Source: Streptomyces musisoli
GTDB lineage: Bacteria; Actinomycetota; Actinomycetes; Streptomycetales; Streptomycetaceae
Reading direction: 5' to 3'
Assembly (NCBI RefSeq): GCF_016741855.1
Contig: NZ_JAERRH010000002.1
Coordinates: forward strand, 868,001-932,000
Length of the DNA stretch: 64,000 nucleotides
The notes under the pieces were generated by a model. The model searched no databases, was not told the origin of the DNA, and saw only the letters and a program-made list of their open reading frames with translations. Positions 17,116-26,054 of the stretch are shown piece after piece. Every line of letters begins with the position of its first letter. The stretch's first letter is position 1. Position numbers and translations under genes: made by a program.

Positions 17116-17658
17116 TCAACGAGTGTTTGTGACGTACTCGTCCGACGACAACTCGAACACCCGTACTCGCCGACCGCCGGTGGGGTTGACGGTCTCACGG
17201 ACCGGGTGCATCCCCAGTTTGGTCATGATCCGTTCGGAGGCGTGGTTGCCCACTTGGGCGATGCTGACGAGGCGGTCCAGCCCTCGCTTCTCGAACCCGA
17301 ACTGTACGGCGGCCGCAGCGGCCTCGGTGGCCAAGCCCTGCCCCCAGTGGGAACGTCCCAGCCGCCAGCCGACCTCGACCGCCGGCAGCACCTCCGGCAA
17401 GAAGTCGGGTACCGAAAGGCCGGTGAACCCGGCCAGCTCGCCGGTGGACCGGATCTCCACGGCGAACAGGCCGAAGCCCTGCGACTCCCACTCGCTCTCC
17501 CACGCCTGGATCCCACCGCGGGTCTGCTGTTCGTCACGGACGCTGCCGTCACGGATCCACCGCATGACCTCGGGGTCGGCATTGATGGCGGCCATGGGCG
17601 CGACGTCTTCGTCGCGCCAGCGACGCAGGACCAAACGGGGAGTCTGCAGCATGACCAT
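17116..17658 (-). CDS. GNAT family N-acetyltransferase (RimJ/RimL-like)
   Basis: A 180-residue acetyltransferase_3 type enzyme that would transfer acetyl from acetyl-CoA to a protein N-terminus or small amine. It opens with LQTPRLVLRRWRDEDVAPMA; the CoA-binding loop is WRLGRSHWGQGLATEA near residue 100, and the C-terminal part is VGNHASERIMTKLGM. The start at ATG 17658 is uncertain: another ATG at 17694 would add MAESRFVIQNQR but has its purine run directly abutting it. The acceptor is unknown. No operon partner. Confidence 0.85.
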   Translation of the reverse strand: MVMLQTPRLVLRRWRDEDVAPMAAINADPEVMRWIRDGSVRDEQQTRGGIQAWESEWESQGFGLFAVEIRSTGELAGFTGLSVPDFLPEVLPAVEVGWRLGRSHWGQGLATEAAAAAVQFGFEKRGLDRLVSIAQVGNHASERIMTKLGMHPVRETVNPTGGRRVRVFELSSDEYVTNTR

Positions 17659-18016
17659 CCGCTGATTCTGGATCACAAATCGGCTCTCCGCCATCCTCAC
17701 CAGGCACTTGCGATACACGCCATGCGACGGATGCGGGGCACTTCCAGCGCCGCCCTGGACCGGTCGGTGTCCGCCTCGACGGTATCGGGCCCCGGCGCGG
17801 AATGCCGGTGGCGTAGGTGACCACAGGATGGCTGCCGTCCGTCCTGCCCCGGTCAACGGGGCTTCGTCCCGTCCTGGACGATCCCGTTGATCACCGGTCT
17901 CATACCGCTGCCCGGGGCCTCACTCATGTGGCAGAGTCGGCCACGGCTTCGGGAGAGGGCCCGGTAAGCGTGCGAAGACCGTGATCGGGATCTCGTAAGG
18001 GCACAGGGGGAGCGGC

Positions 18017-19990
18017 GTGGCGCGGGTGATCGACGGCCGTTTCGAGCTGGTGGAACGGCTCGGCGGTGGCGGCATGGGGCTGGTATGGCGGGCGCGTGAC
18101 CTCGCGCTGCACCGCGAGGTGGCACTGAAGGAGGTACGACCGCCCGACCCGGCGCTCATCGAGTACGACCCCGAGGCTGCCGCGGCGCTGCGGGGCCGCG
18201 TCCTGCGCGAGGCCAGGGCACTCGCCCGTATCGCCCACCCCAACGTGGTGACCATCCACCACATCGTGGACGGTGGCGAATACCCCTACCCCTGGCTGGT
18301 CATGGAACTGGTCCCCGGCGGTTCGCTCCACGACCGCCTCGCCGGCGGCACCCTCTCCCCTTCCGAGGCCGCCGCTCTGGGCCGAGAGGTGCTGGCCGGC
18401 CTGCGCGCGGCCCACGCGGCGGACATCCAGCACCGCGACATCAAGCCCCCCAACATCCTGCTGCGTCCCGACGGCCGCCCCGTCCTCACCGACTTCGGCA
18501 TCGCGACCGTCCTGGGCGCCACCGTGCTGACCCCGGCCGGGTCCGTCATCGGAACCCCCGACTACATGGCCCCCGAGCGCGTGGCCGGCCACGACGGCGG
18601 TGCCGCGGCAGACCTGTGGTCCCTGGCCATGACGCTCTACGTCGCCGTCGAGGGCCACCACCCGCTGCGCCGCGCCAACACCCTCGCCACGCTCGCGGCG
18701 GTCCTCAGCGAGGACGTGCCGCCTCCGCGTCGGGCCGGCCCGCTGGCCGGGGTACTGACCGCCGTCCTGGTGCGCGATGCCGCCGCGCGACCCGACGCCG
18801 AGGTACTGGCCCGGATGCTCGCGGAAGCGGAAGCGGAAGCGGAGGCGGAGGCGGAACCGGAGGCGGGAGCGGTAGCCGAGGCGGAGACAGGGTCGGAACC
18901 GGAGGCGGGAGCCGAGGCGGCAGCGGGAGCCGAGGCGGAAGCAGGGGCGGCCGCAGTGTCCCGGGCCCAGCCACCGGCCGCTGCCGAACGCCCCGCCACC
19001 ACGACCCCGACCTCGTACCGGATCGCCCCTCCTCAGCCGGCGGACCCGCGGTCGGTACAGCCACCCGTACCCCTCACCGCGCCACGGACCGCCGGCCGTA
19101 GGCACGGCCGCGCCTACGCGTACGCCGCGGGCGCCCTGGCAGTGACCGGCGTCCTCTTATGGGCCCTGCTACCCGGCGCCAAAGGTGACGACCAGGCCGA
19201 CGGCAATCGCCCGAACGCGACCGGCACACCAGACGGCACCGGGCCCGCCGCCACCACAGGCGGCGTGGGGGGCAAGGGTCCGGCCGGCGGCAAGAAGGTC
19301 ACCATCGGCATCAGGGCGGACCAGCCCGGCCTCGGGTACCGGGCAACAGACGGCACCTATGCGGGTTTCGACATCGACGTGGCCAAGTACGTCGCCGCGT
19401 CCCTCGGCTACGACTCCGCCCACATCGTGTGGAAGGAGGTCAGCAGCAGCCTGCGCGAGACTCAACTCGAGCACGGGGACGTCGACTTCATCGTGGCCTC
19501 GTACACGATCACCGACGAACGGGACAAGCGCATCGACTTCGCGGGCCCCTATCTGTCGGCCCACCAGGACATCCTGCTGCGCGCGGACGACACGTCGATC
19601 CAGGTGCCCCAGAACCTGAACGACAAGAAGGTCTGCGCGATCACAGGCTCGGTCTCCGCCCTCACCATCGAGACGAAGTACGCCCCCGAGGCACAGGTCC
19701 TGCCCCGCGAGACGTACCTGCTCTGCCTGGACGACCTCGCACGCGGCTCCGTGGACGCCGTCACCGGCGACGACACCATCCTCGCCGGCTACGCCGCCCG
19801 GGAGTCCAGCAGGTTCAAGCTCGGCGGCCTCCAGATGTCCGACGAACGGTACGGCATCGGCATCGCCCACAGCAGTCCGCTCAGACAACGCATCGACACC
19901 GCACTGCGGAAGATGACCGAGGACGGCACCTGGGCCAGGTCCCTCCAAAAGAATCTCCCCGGCCTCAGGACCATCCCGCCGACGCCATGA
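18017..19990 (+). CDS. Membrane Ser/Thr kinase fused to an extracellular amino-acid-type solute-binding domain
   Basis: A 657-residue fusion. The Hanks-type kinase is at residues 8-255: Gly loop LGGGGMGLVWRA, Lys38, HRD at 139-141 (in QHRDIKPPN), DFG at 159-161, and TPDYMAPE. Then comes an Ala/Glu-rich low-complexity linker (about 272-318), a single transmembrane helix near 366-387 (AYAYAAGALAVTGVLLWALL), and an SBP_bac_3 domain (about 430-650: TIGIRADQPGLGYR, AGFDIDVAKYVAASLGY, DFIVASYTITDERDKRIDF). Topology puts the ligand domain outside and the kinase inside, so it likely senses an amino acid or similar solute directly. GTG 18017 follows GGGGGAGCGGC. Confidence 0.92.
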   Translation: MARVIDGRFELVERLGGGGMGLVWRARDLALHREVALKEVRPPDPALIEYDPEAAAALRGRVLREARALARIAHPNVVTIHHIVDGGEYPYPWLVMELVPGGSLHDRLAGGTLSPSEAAALGREVLAGLRAAHAADIQHRDIKPPNILLRPDGRPVLTDFGIATVLGATVLTPAGSVIGTPDYMAPERVAGHDGGAAADLWSLAMTLYVAVEGHHPLRRANTLATLAAVLSEDVPPPRRAGPLAGVLTAVLVRDAAARPDAEVLARMLAEAEAEAEAEAEPEAGAVAEAETGSEPEAGAEAAAGAEAEAGAAAVSRAQPPAAAERPATTTPTSYRIAPPQPADPRSVQPPVPLTAPRTAGRRHGRAYAYAAGALAVTGVLLWALLPGAKGDDQADGNRPNATGTPDGTGPAATTGGVGGKGPAGGKKVTIGIRADQPGLGYRATDGTYAGFDIDVAKYVAASLGYDSAHIVWKEVSSSLRETQLEHGDVDFIVASYTITDERDKRIDFAGPYLSAHQDILLRADDTSIQVPQNLNDKKVCAITGSVSALTIETKYAPEAQVLPRETYLLCLDDLARGSVDAVTGDDTILAGYAARESSRFKLGGLQMSDERYGIGIAHSSPLRQRIDTALRKMTEDGTWARSLQKNLPGLRTIPPTP

Positions 19991-20233
19991 CACCCGGCCC
20001 GGCGGGAGGATCGCGAGGCCAGGCGATGTCCACGCCCGCCCGCCGCCCGGGGACATGAACCGCGCCGGACCACGCCCCTTGGACAGCCCCGTCGGCGTGG
20101 TCCGTACCTCGCCTTGGCGCCGCCGGGCGAGGGGGATCATCCACGCCCCTCAAGTGCATCCGCGGGCAAGAGGCCGATTCGACCTGGCAGTCACGCGAGG
20201 GACGGCTCGCTGGTCGAGGAGCCGACAGTGGGC

Positions 20234-20264
20234 TTGACCTTCCAGTCGGGTCGAAGGTTTACGG
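20234..20264 (+). promoter_or_regulatory. MerR-type promoter with 19-bp spacer and dyad
   Basis: TTGACC (20234-20239) and TTACGG (20259-20264) are separated by 19 bp. The spacer carries the inverted repeat ACCTTC...GAAGGT, the classic MerR-metalloregulator operator. The start codon at 20273 is about 8 bp after the -10 box, so the transcript is nearly leaderless. Confidence 0.75.
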
Positions 20265-20272
20265 TCGGCGGC

Positions 20273-21055
20273 ATGACGACCTACCGCATCTCGCAGCTGG
20301 CGGAGCGCTCCGGTGTGCCGGCCACGACGCTGCGTTTCTACGAGGACGCCGGTCTGCTGCCCGCAGACCGCACCCCGGCCGGCTACCGCGTGTACGGGCA
20401 GGACGCGGTCGAACGGCTGGCGTTCATCTCCTCGGCCAAGCTGCTGGGGCTGGCCCTGGACGAGATTCGGGAGCTGCTGGACGTGCGCGAGGAAGGCGTG
20501 TGCGCGTCGGTGCGGGTCCGGATGCTGCGGCTGGTCGCCGGGCGGATCACGGAGACCGATGGCCGGATCGCCGAGCTGCGGGCCTTCTCGGCCCATCTGG
20601 CAGGCGTCCACGCCGAACTGTCCGGACCGGCCCCCGGGGGCGCGTGCGGACCGGACTGCGGCTGCACCACGACCAGCCCGGAGAAACAGGGGCCGGTGAT
20701 GGTTGAGCTGTCACCCACCCGCTCCGGCTGGGGCGAATCGTGGCGTGACGCCCCGGTCGCGGGCACGCTGGGCGGCACTGAGCTTGGTGAGCGCATCGAG
20801 CGGTGGCGGGAGCTGGCCGGCAGGGCCGAGGGGTACGAGGAGATCCCCGACGGCGTTCGACTGGTGTTCCCGGCGGGAGCCGAGCCGGCCGCCGAGGTGG
20901 CCGCGGAGGTGGCCGCCCTGGCCGCCGCCGAGCAGGGCTGCTGCGCGTTCTTCGACTTCACCCTGCACCTGACCCCTTCCGCCCTCCAGCTGGATGTGCG
21001 GGCACCCGAGAGTGCCGCCGGAATGCTGGCCGACCTGTTCGGAGCGACCGCATGA
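20273..21055 (+). CDS. MerR-family regulator with Cys-rich C-terminal domain
   Basis: A 260-residue regulator. Residues 1-75 form the MerR winged helix (YRISQLAERSGVPATTLRFY, RTPAGYRVYG), followed by a coiled coil to about 120 with a Cys in REEGVCASV. A Cys cluster follows (GGACGPDCGCTTT, near 126-138). An added C-terminal domain (about 145-260) has a further Cys pair in AAEQGCCAFFDFTLHL. The cysteines suggest a heavy-metal sensor, perhaps for mercury or a related soft metal, but the specificity is inference. It is preceded by its own 19-bp-spaced promoter and overlaps the next gene by 4 bp (ATGA). Confidence 0.88.
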   Translation: MTTYRISQLAERSGVPATTLRFYEDAGLLPADRTPAGYRVYGQDAVERLAFISSAKLLGLALDEIRELLDVREEGVCASVRVRMLRLVAGRITETDGRIAELRAFSAHLAGVHAELSGPAPGGACGPDCGCTTTSPEKQGPVMVELSPTRSGWGESWRDAPVAGTLGGTELGERIERWRELAGRAEGYEEIPDGVRLVFPAGAEPAAEVAAEVAALAAAEQGCCAFFDFTLHLTPSALQLDVRAPESAAGMLADLFGATA

Positions 21056-21363
21056 CCACCTCCTCCCCTCGCCCGCCCCGGTGGGGCGCTCTGGGCGCCG
21101 GCGCGGCCGCGGTCGCCGCCTGCGCGATGTGCTGCGCGGGACCGCTCCTGGCCTTCCTCGGCGGCATCGGCGTCACTTCGGCGATCGCCTCGCTGTGGTT
21201 GCCCGTCCTCGCGGTGCCGGCCGTGGTGGCCGGGATCGTCGCGCTGGTGCTCCGGCGCCGCCGCGAGACGGCGGCCTGCCGGACCGCCTCGACCCGGGCC
21301 GACCTCGGCATGCCCGCCATCGGCGCCGCCCCCGAGAAGCCGGGAGCCAGGCAGCGCCCGTGA
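21052..21363 (+). CDS. Cys-rich two-helix membrane protein, partner of the MerR regulator
   Basis: A 103-residue membrane protein starting inside the stop of the MerR gene (ATGA overlap), hence co-transcribed and coupled. The first helix (GALGAGAAAVAACAMCCAGP) carries a CxxCC motif at the membrane and the second (LPVLAVPAVVAGIVALVL) ends in an Arg cluster; a soluble tail with one more Cys follows. The arrangement recalls small mercury-transport or metal-related membrane proteins such as MerT-like ones, but overall similarity is only by motif. The likely role is handling the metal sensed by the regulator. Confidence 0.75.
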   Translation: MTTSSPRPPRWGALGAGAAAVAACAMCCAGPLLAFLGGIGVTSAIASLWLPVLAVPAVVAGIVALVLRRRRETAACRTASTRADLGMPAIGAAPEKPGARQRP

Positions 21364-21498
21364 CCTGTCGCCGGGTTGGTCCCGGCGGCCTGTGAGGATG
21401 AAGGACCTGCCTCTTGGGCCACGCGACCGGAGGGACGGGGCCAAGGGGCGCATCGGCCTTCTGGGATCATGGCCGATCATGGCTTCTAGGGGATACGG

Positions 21499-22818
21499 AT
21501 GGCTTTCGAGATAGACCTGCCGCTCGCTGAGGACACCGAGGCCGCCGGGCTCGCTTCCGGGCTCACCGAACTCGGCAACGAGCGCTTCCTGCGGGCTGTG
21601 CTCCGCGACCAGGGGCGTTTCCACCACCGCAGCACCGAGCGCCTCGTCGGCTGGCCCACCGACGTTCCGGAGAGCAGTGAGCCCACCTCCAGCCTCCTGC
21701 TGCGCGCCGTCCACCTGTGCTTCACGGCTCACCTGCCGCTGAGCCTCTCGCCCGACCTGCTCTGGTACGCCGTCGTGCACGAGGTGGCCGTCCACGTCCG
21801 CCTGAACTCCGGCACATACGCGGGTGTCTTCACCGAGACGCCGGGGCACCGGCAGACCATCGCCGTCCGCGACGACCTTGCCCCGCTGGATTGGGCGCGC
21901 TCGATCAACCTCGTCCAACAGCCCCTGCGTGCCCGCATCGGCGACGAGGTGGCCGACCTGTTCCAGCCCGCCTTCTCGACCACCACCCCAACCGAGGCCA
22001 CGGCCGCCCTGGTGGCGCTGATGGACGTGGTCAGCCCGTACTACCGGTTCCGGTGGAGCTCGCTCTGCGGCATTCCCCGGATCCGGCTGGAGGGCACGGA
22101 CCGCGACTGGCGTCTGCTGGCGGGCCGGGTGCGGGAGCTGGAGGGATGGTTCGAAGGGCTGCGGCCGTGGTTCGCCGCCCTGCACCCCGTGCTGGACTCG
22201 ATCAGCGCGACGGCCTCGGGGTGGGGTGTCGACGAGGAGTTCTGGCGTTCGCTCTACAAGTGGGAGTCCGCGTCCGGCGGCGACACGGTCACTGGCTGGA
22301 TCAACGCCTTCTTCGCCCACCGGTACACCGACGACGGGCCGTCTCCCAAGCAGTCGTTCGGCCCGGGGACCACCGCCGAGGAGGACTTCCCCTCGCACGT
22401 CTCCCGCGTCCCCTTCCGCTGGGAGACGCCCACCGGCACGTTCGAGATGGCCTTCCTCGGCGGTGTGCTCGGCACGGAACGCGACGGTGAGTGGATCCGG
22501 CCGGCCCTCGGCTACGCCGTGGTGGAACTGCTCCCGGCCACCGAGCCCCACGACGAGCGCCTGCCCGAGCCGTGGACCATGGCCGACGTTCAGCGCGTCA
22601 CCGGCTGCCCACAGGCCGAGTTTCTCACCACCCTCGGCACCGTCACGCTGCACGGCGAACCCCTCCGAGCCGACTGCGCGATCAACTTGGCGGGGCTCTG
22701 CGCGGTGCGGGCCGAAGACGGCGACTGGTGTCTCGGCGACCTTGTGTCCGACACCGGCGATATCCGGTGCTGGGGCAACTACGGCCCGGACCTCGGCCAC
22801 GCCCTCCGGTCGCTCTAG
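21499..22818 (+). CDS. DUF4419-like protein
   Basis: A 439-residue soluble protein matching the DUF4419 pattern: an N-terminal region about LLLRAVHLCFTAHLPLSLSP and LLWYAVVHEVAVHVRLNSGT, a central block with SPYYRFRWSSLCGIPRIRLE followed by DRDWRLLAGRVREL, and a W-rich part (EEFWRSLYKWESASGGDTVT, then GWINAFFAH). The function of the family is unknown. ATG 21499 has AGGGGA about 6 bases upstream. It stands alone, separated by 150 bp from the convergent double hydrolase gene. Confidence 0.88.
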   Translation: MAFEIDLPLAEDTEAAGLASGLTELGNERFLRAVLRDQGRFHHRSTERLVGWPTDVPESSEPTSSLLLRAVHLCFTAHLPLSLSPDLLWYAVVHEVAVHVRLNSGTYAGVFTETPGHRQTIAVRDDLAPLDWARSINLVQQPLRARIGDEVADLFQPAFSTTTPTEATAALVALMDVVSPYYRFRWSSLCGIPRIRLEGTDRDWRLLAGRVRELEGWFEGLRPWFAALHPVLDSISATASGWGVDEEFWRSLYKWESASGGDTVTGWINAFFAHRYTDDGPSPKQSFGPGTTAEEDFPSHVSRVPFRWETPTGTFEMAFLGGVLGTERDGEWIRPALGYAVVELLPATEPHDERLPEPWTMADVQRVTGCPQAEFLTTLGTVTLHGEPLRADCAINLAGLCAVRAEDGDWCLGDLVSDTGDIRCWGNYGPDLGHALRSL

Positions 22819-22970
22819 CGGTTGCCAGCAGTTTCCATGACGGAACCCGTCCGGCCCGATCGTCCCCCGTCGGCCCGCAGCCACAGGGGTCGGTGCGGCG
22901 CAGTCCGGGGACCAACCTCCCAGGCCGCGAGGAGGGTACGGCCGGCGATCCGGTCGACGGACGCCGACGG

Positions 22971-24437
22971 TCAGGAGTCCAGCCGGCGCAGGACGGCGGT
23001 CATCGCCCGTTCCACGGCAGCCCGCGACTCCTCGGTGCCACCGAGCGTCTCGAAGCCGTGCCTGCCGTGCGGCACGTCGACGATCTCGACGGGCGCCCCG
23101 CACTCGTCGGCGGCATCCAGGAACCGCTCCACCGTCACCGCGAACGAAGGGTGTTCCAGCCCCGCCCGGGTGAGCACGGTCTCCAGCCGCCCCGCACCGC
23201 GCACGGCTGCCACAGGACGGAACCGGGCGTCCACGGTCTCCCAGCCGGAGGGCGGGGCGAGCACGGGGTACGTCATGGCCAGGCAGCGCAGCCACGGCGG
23301 GGGCGCCGCCAGCCAGTCCGCCGAGAGGAGGCCGCCGGCGGAGAAGAACCACAGCGCGATGCGGTCCGGGTCGACCCGCGGATCCGCACGGACCTGCTCG
23401 ACGGCCTCCGCGACGTCCTCGGCCGCCTTCGCGTAGTCGGCGAGGGAGTGGAGCCGGTGATCGAGGGTGACGCCGACCGCTCCGAGGCTCGCGGCGTAGC
23501 GCCCGTAGCCGAGGTAGAACGACGTGTCCCGTGGGGTGGGCCGCCGGGCGGGGTCGATCGGGCCACCGTGCACGAAGAGGACCGCGGGCCGGGGTCCGTC
23601 GGCCGCCGGGAGATGGAGGTCGATGCGGCCGGTGCGCTCGCGGGGTACCTCGGGCGGATCGAGGAGGAACGTTCCGAGGTCTTCGGGACACTCCTCGTCC
23701 GGCACGTCGATGTGGTGGCCCTCGCCCGCCGCCGCCCGGAGCAGCACCTCGGCGAGGTCGTCCGGGCAGGACAGCATCGGCCAGTGGCCGGTGGGGAGTT
23801 CGAAGAAGGACACGCGCGACCCGGCGAGTTCCCTGAACTGCGGGGGACCGGACCGGACGAGCATCTCGACCATGTCGATGCCGGGCCCGTCGCCGGTGCA
23901 CAGGACACCGGTGGCGGGCAGCCGGTGCGCCGCGCCCGTGAGCCGGAGCGGCTCGGTGAGCGTACCGGCGGGCTGGGGCCTTGCCAGCCGGTCCAGCCGG
24001 GCGAGCGCCGCGGCGGACAGGCCGTCGGTGCTGCCCCACTGCTCCCACGCCCGGCCCCGGGGAGGCGGCACCGGTGCGTCGTCGTGCGCGAGCCGGTTCC
24101 GTACCGTCTCGTCGCGGACGAGCAGCACAGCGGGGTCGCCGTTCTGAGGCAGACCGGCGGCGACGTACACGACGCGGGAGACCCGTTCCGGACGCCGGTC
24201 GGCGGCGGCGAGGACGGGGTGAATGCCGTAGTCGTGCCCGACCAGGACGACCTGAGGCGCCTCGATCCCGTCGAGGAGCCGCAGCAACTCCCCGGCGTGG
24301 GTTTCCAGTCCGGCCCCGGGATCGCCGTCCAGCGTCACCGGCCACGCCTCTTCCCCCGTGGCCCGCAACCGTCCGGCCACCTCGTCCCACAGCCACCCGC
24401 CGGTGAAGGGACCTCCCACCAGAACGAACGCCGTCAT
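22971..24437 (-). CDS. Double alpha/beta-hydrolase fusion
   Basis: A 488-residue protein with two alpha/beta-hydrolase domains. Domain 1 (about 1-245) begins AFVLVGGPFTGGWLWDEVAG and has the elbow VGHDYGIHP, with Asp where most members carry Ser, plus a late GHWPML His; Asp nucleophiles are typical of epoxide hydrolases and haloalkane dehalogenases. Domain 2 (about 260-488) has an HGGP oxyanion motif (LFVHGGPIDP), the elbow FFSAGG and a final HGRHGF His, like peptidase/esterase-type hydrolases. ATG 24437 has GAGGAGG 5 bases upstream. The MerR-type promoter at 24483-24513 points to control by the divergent MerR gene at 24819. Confidence 0.87.
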   Translation of the reverse strand: MTAFVLVGGPFTGGWLWDEVAGRLRATGEEAWPVTLDGDPGAGLETHAGELLRLLDGIEAPQVVLVGHDYGIHPVLAAADRRPERVSRVVYVAAGLPQNGDPAVLLVRDETVRNRLAHDDAPVPPPRGRAWEQWGSTDGLSAAALARLDRLARPQPAGTLTEPLRLTGAAHRLPATGVLCTGDGPGIDMVEMLVRSGPPQFRELAGSRVSFFELPTGHWPMLSCPDDLAEVLLRAAAGEGHHIDVPDEECPEDLGTFLLDPPEVPRERTGRIDLHLPAADGPRPAVLFVHGGPIDPARRPTPRDTSFYLGYGRYAASLGAVGVTLDHRLHSLADYAKAAEDVAEAVEQVRADPRVDPDRIALWFFSAGGLLSADWLAAPPPWLRCLAMTYPVLAPPSGWETVDARFRPVAAVRGAGRLETVLTRAGLEHPSFAVTVERFLDAADECGAPVEIVDVPHGRHGFETLGGTEESRAAVERAMTAVLRRLDS

Positions 24438-24482
24438 CCTGCCTCCTCGTACGCCGTACCGCGCGCTTTCGCGCTCGCCGGC

Positions 24483-24513
24483 AGGCTAAGAACTCCCCCA
24501 GGGGGAGCTTCAA
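24483..24513 (-). promoter_or_regulatory. MerR-activated promoter of the double hydrolase gene
   Basis: On the minus strand TTGAAG (24513-24508) and TAGCCT (24488-24483) are separated by exactly 19 bp. The spacer is filled by the dyad CTCCCCC-T-GGGGGAG. This is the textbook layout of a MerR/BltR-type target. The predicted start of transcription is about 40 bp before ATG 24437. Confidence 0.78.
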
Positions 24514-24545
24514 GCGGCTCCCGGGTGGCCCGGCCACCCCCGCTG

Positions 24546-24774
24546 GGGTCTTTCGGTTGGATCAGGCCGGATCAGGGAGCCGGCTCTGGTGACGGGGCCC
24601 CTCCCACGTCGTTCAGGCAGTGGAGGAGCGACGCGAGGCGGCGGAGGGCGCCATCGCAACGCCATGGCAACCGACGACAACCCGGCGGTGCGGCACCTCC
24701 CGATCGAGCGAAGCCGAGAGCGGGGGAGCGGTGCCAGGGCCCGCGAGCCCGGCATGGTCCGAACAAGAGGACCT
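24546..24774. mobile_element. MITE-like element, copy B (229 bp)
   Basis: The left end GGGTCTTTCGGTTGGATCAG matches the arms of copies A and C; the right end, read on the minus strand, is AGGTCCTCTTGTTCGGACCA, a degenerate inverted copy. The interior (about 185 bp) has no intact gene. It sits exactly in the divergent control region between the double hydrolase and the MerR regulator, beyond the MerR-type promoter. It is probably the remnant of an insertion sequence; no transposase is visible. Confidence 0.55.
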
Positions 24775-24818
24775 AGGCTGGGCGTTCGGCCGTCGAGACA
24801 CCGTGGGAGGTGCGCGTC

Positions 24819-25742
24819 GTGCAGCCGGACGGGCTGTGGAGCATCGGAGAACTCGCCGAGCGGGCCGGGGTGACCGTCAAGACCGTGCGGTACTACTCGG
24901 ACCGCGGGCTGCTGCCGGAGGCCGGCCGCAGCGGGGGCGGGCACCGCCGGTACGGGCCCGGGGCGCTCGACCGCATCCGGGTCATCCGGTCGCTGCGTGC
25001 GCTCGACCTGGCCGTGCCCGAGGTCGAGCGGGTACTGGACCAGGACGAGGCGCTGGAGGAGGTGCTCGCGGGACGGCTGCGGAAGGTCGAGGGCGAGCTG
25101 GCCGCGCTGCGGTGGCGGGAGGCCTCGTTGCGGCTGCTCGCGGAGTCCGCGGCCGAGGAGCGGGCGGAACGGCTGCGACTGCTCGGAGCGGTGGCGCTGC
25201 CTCCCGACACGGGGGCCGTGGTCCGCTTCTGGCGGCGGGTGCTGCCGGTCCGGCTGCCGGCCGGGCTGGCGTCCCGGGTGCTCGACGCGGTGGTGCCACC
25301 GCTCCCGCCGGATCCTGCCCCGGAACAGGTCCTCGCCTTCGCCCGGCTGCACGCGCTGGTCTCCGATCCGCAGCTGGACCGCGTCCCGGGACTGCGGCCG
25401 GGGCCGCCGCTCGCCGGGGAGTCGTACCGGCCGGCCGTCCTGTACGAGGGGCTGGAGGAGACGTACGGCCTGGCGGGCGCGGAGGCGCGCGGCGGCCGCC
25501 CGCCCGAGGGCGGGGGCGCGCTCGACTGCTTCGTGGCCGCCTACGCCGCGGCGCTCGGCGCCGGGGACGGCCCGGCCTTCCGGCGACGGCTCGTGGAACT
25601 GCTCGCCCGTGACGACGGGTTCGTGATGGGGCGCTACTGGAAGCTGGCCGCTCCCTTGCTCCCGGCGGACGAGCCGGCCCTCGGCCTGCTGCACTACCGG
25701 CTCGTACTCGCACTGCGCGCCGACAGCGCTCCAACTGCCTGA
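24819..25742 (+). CDS. MerR-family transcriptional regulator
   Basis: A 307-residue regulator with an N-terminal MerR helix-turn-helix (LWSIGELAERAGVTVKTVRY, GGGHRRYGP), a coiled coil (about 75-125) and a long C-terminal effector region (about 130-307) that contains ALDCFVAAYAAALGAGD and GRYWKLAAPL; this region is of unknown type. GTG 24819 is chosen because GGGAGG lies 8 bases upstream; GTG 24810 overlaps that site. It is divergent from the double hydrolase, whose promoter has the long spacer and dyad expected for a MerR target, so it is the likely activator. The inducer is unknown. Confidence 0.88.
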   Translation: MQPDGLWSIGELAERAGVTVKTVRYYSDRGLLPEAGRSGGGHRRYGPGALDRIRVIRSLRALDLAVPEVERVLDQDEALEEVLAGRLRKVEGELAALRWREASLRLLAESAAEERAERLRLLGAVALPPDTGAVVRFWRRVLPVRLPAGLASRVLDAVVPPLPPDPAPEQVLAFARLHALVSDPQLDRVPGLRPGPPLAGESYRPAVLYEGLEETYGLAGAEARGGRPPEGGGALDCFVAAYAAALGAGDGPAFRRRLVELLARDDGFVMGRYWKLAAPLLPADEPALGLLHYRLVLALRADSAPTA

Positions 25743-26054
25743 AGCGGGACCGCCCGTCGGTAACCTCACGTCTTCCCGGTCCGCCGATCCGGATCTGCCA
25801 GCCGCGCCCGGGCCGGGACGAGGTCCCGTGGATCCAGGCCCGCACGGGCCTTGCGCCAGGCGCTCCGGGCGGCAGCCGCTGTGACGAGGCCGATCGGCGC
25901 GGACGTCGTTCGGCCCGTTCGGGTTCTCCTCCGCAAGTCTCTTTCTCTGTACACCGGGAGTCGCAGCAAGACCGCCCTGTAGGGGGATTCGCTCGCCCCG
26001 CGAACACGAAATCGTCGTCCTGTCCTGTTAGTTGACCGAAAGGAACGGCACATC
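25743..26054. other. Intergenic stretch without a recognisable gene
   Basis: About 310 bases between the MerR gene and the secreted peptidase gene. No supported reading frame, repeat or hairpin terminator was seen. The ribosome site AAGGAA of the next gene lies at its right end. Confidence 0.5.

Noticed and set aside
20383..24537. 1384-codon minus-strand open frame
   Set aside because: It spans antisense to the MerR gene, the Cys-rich membrane gene and DUF4419, and overlaps the double hydrolase in another frame. Its translation is Arg/Pro/Gly-rich.
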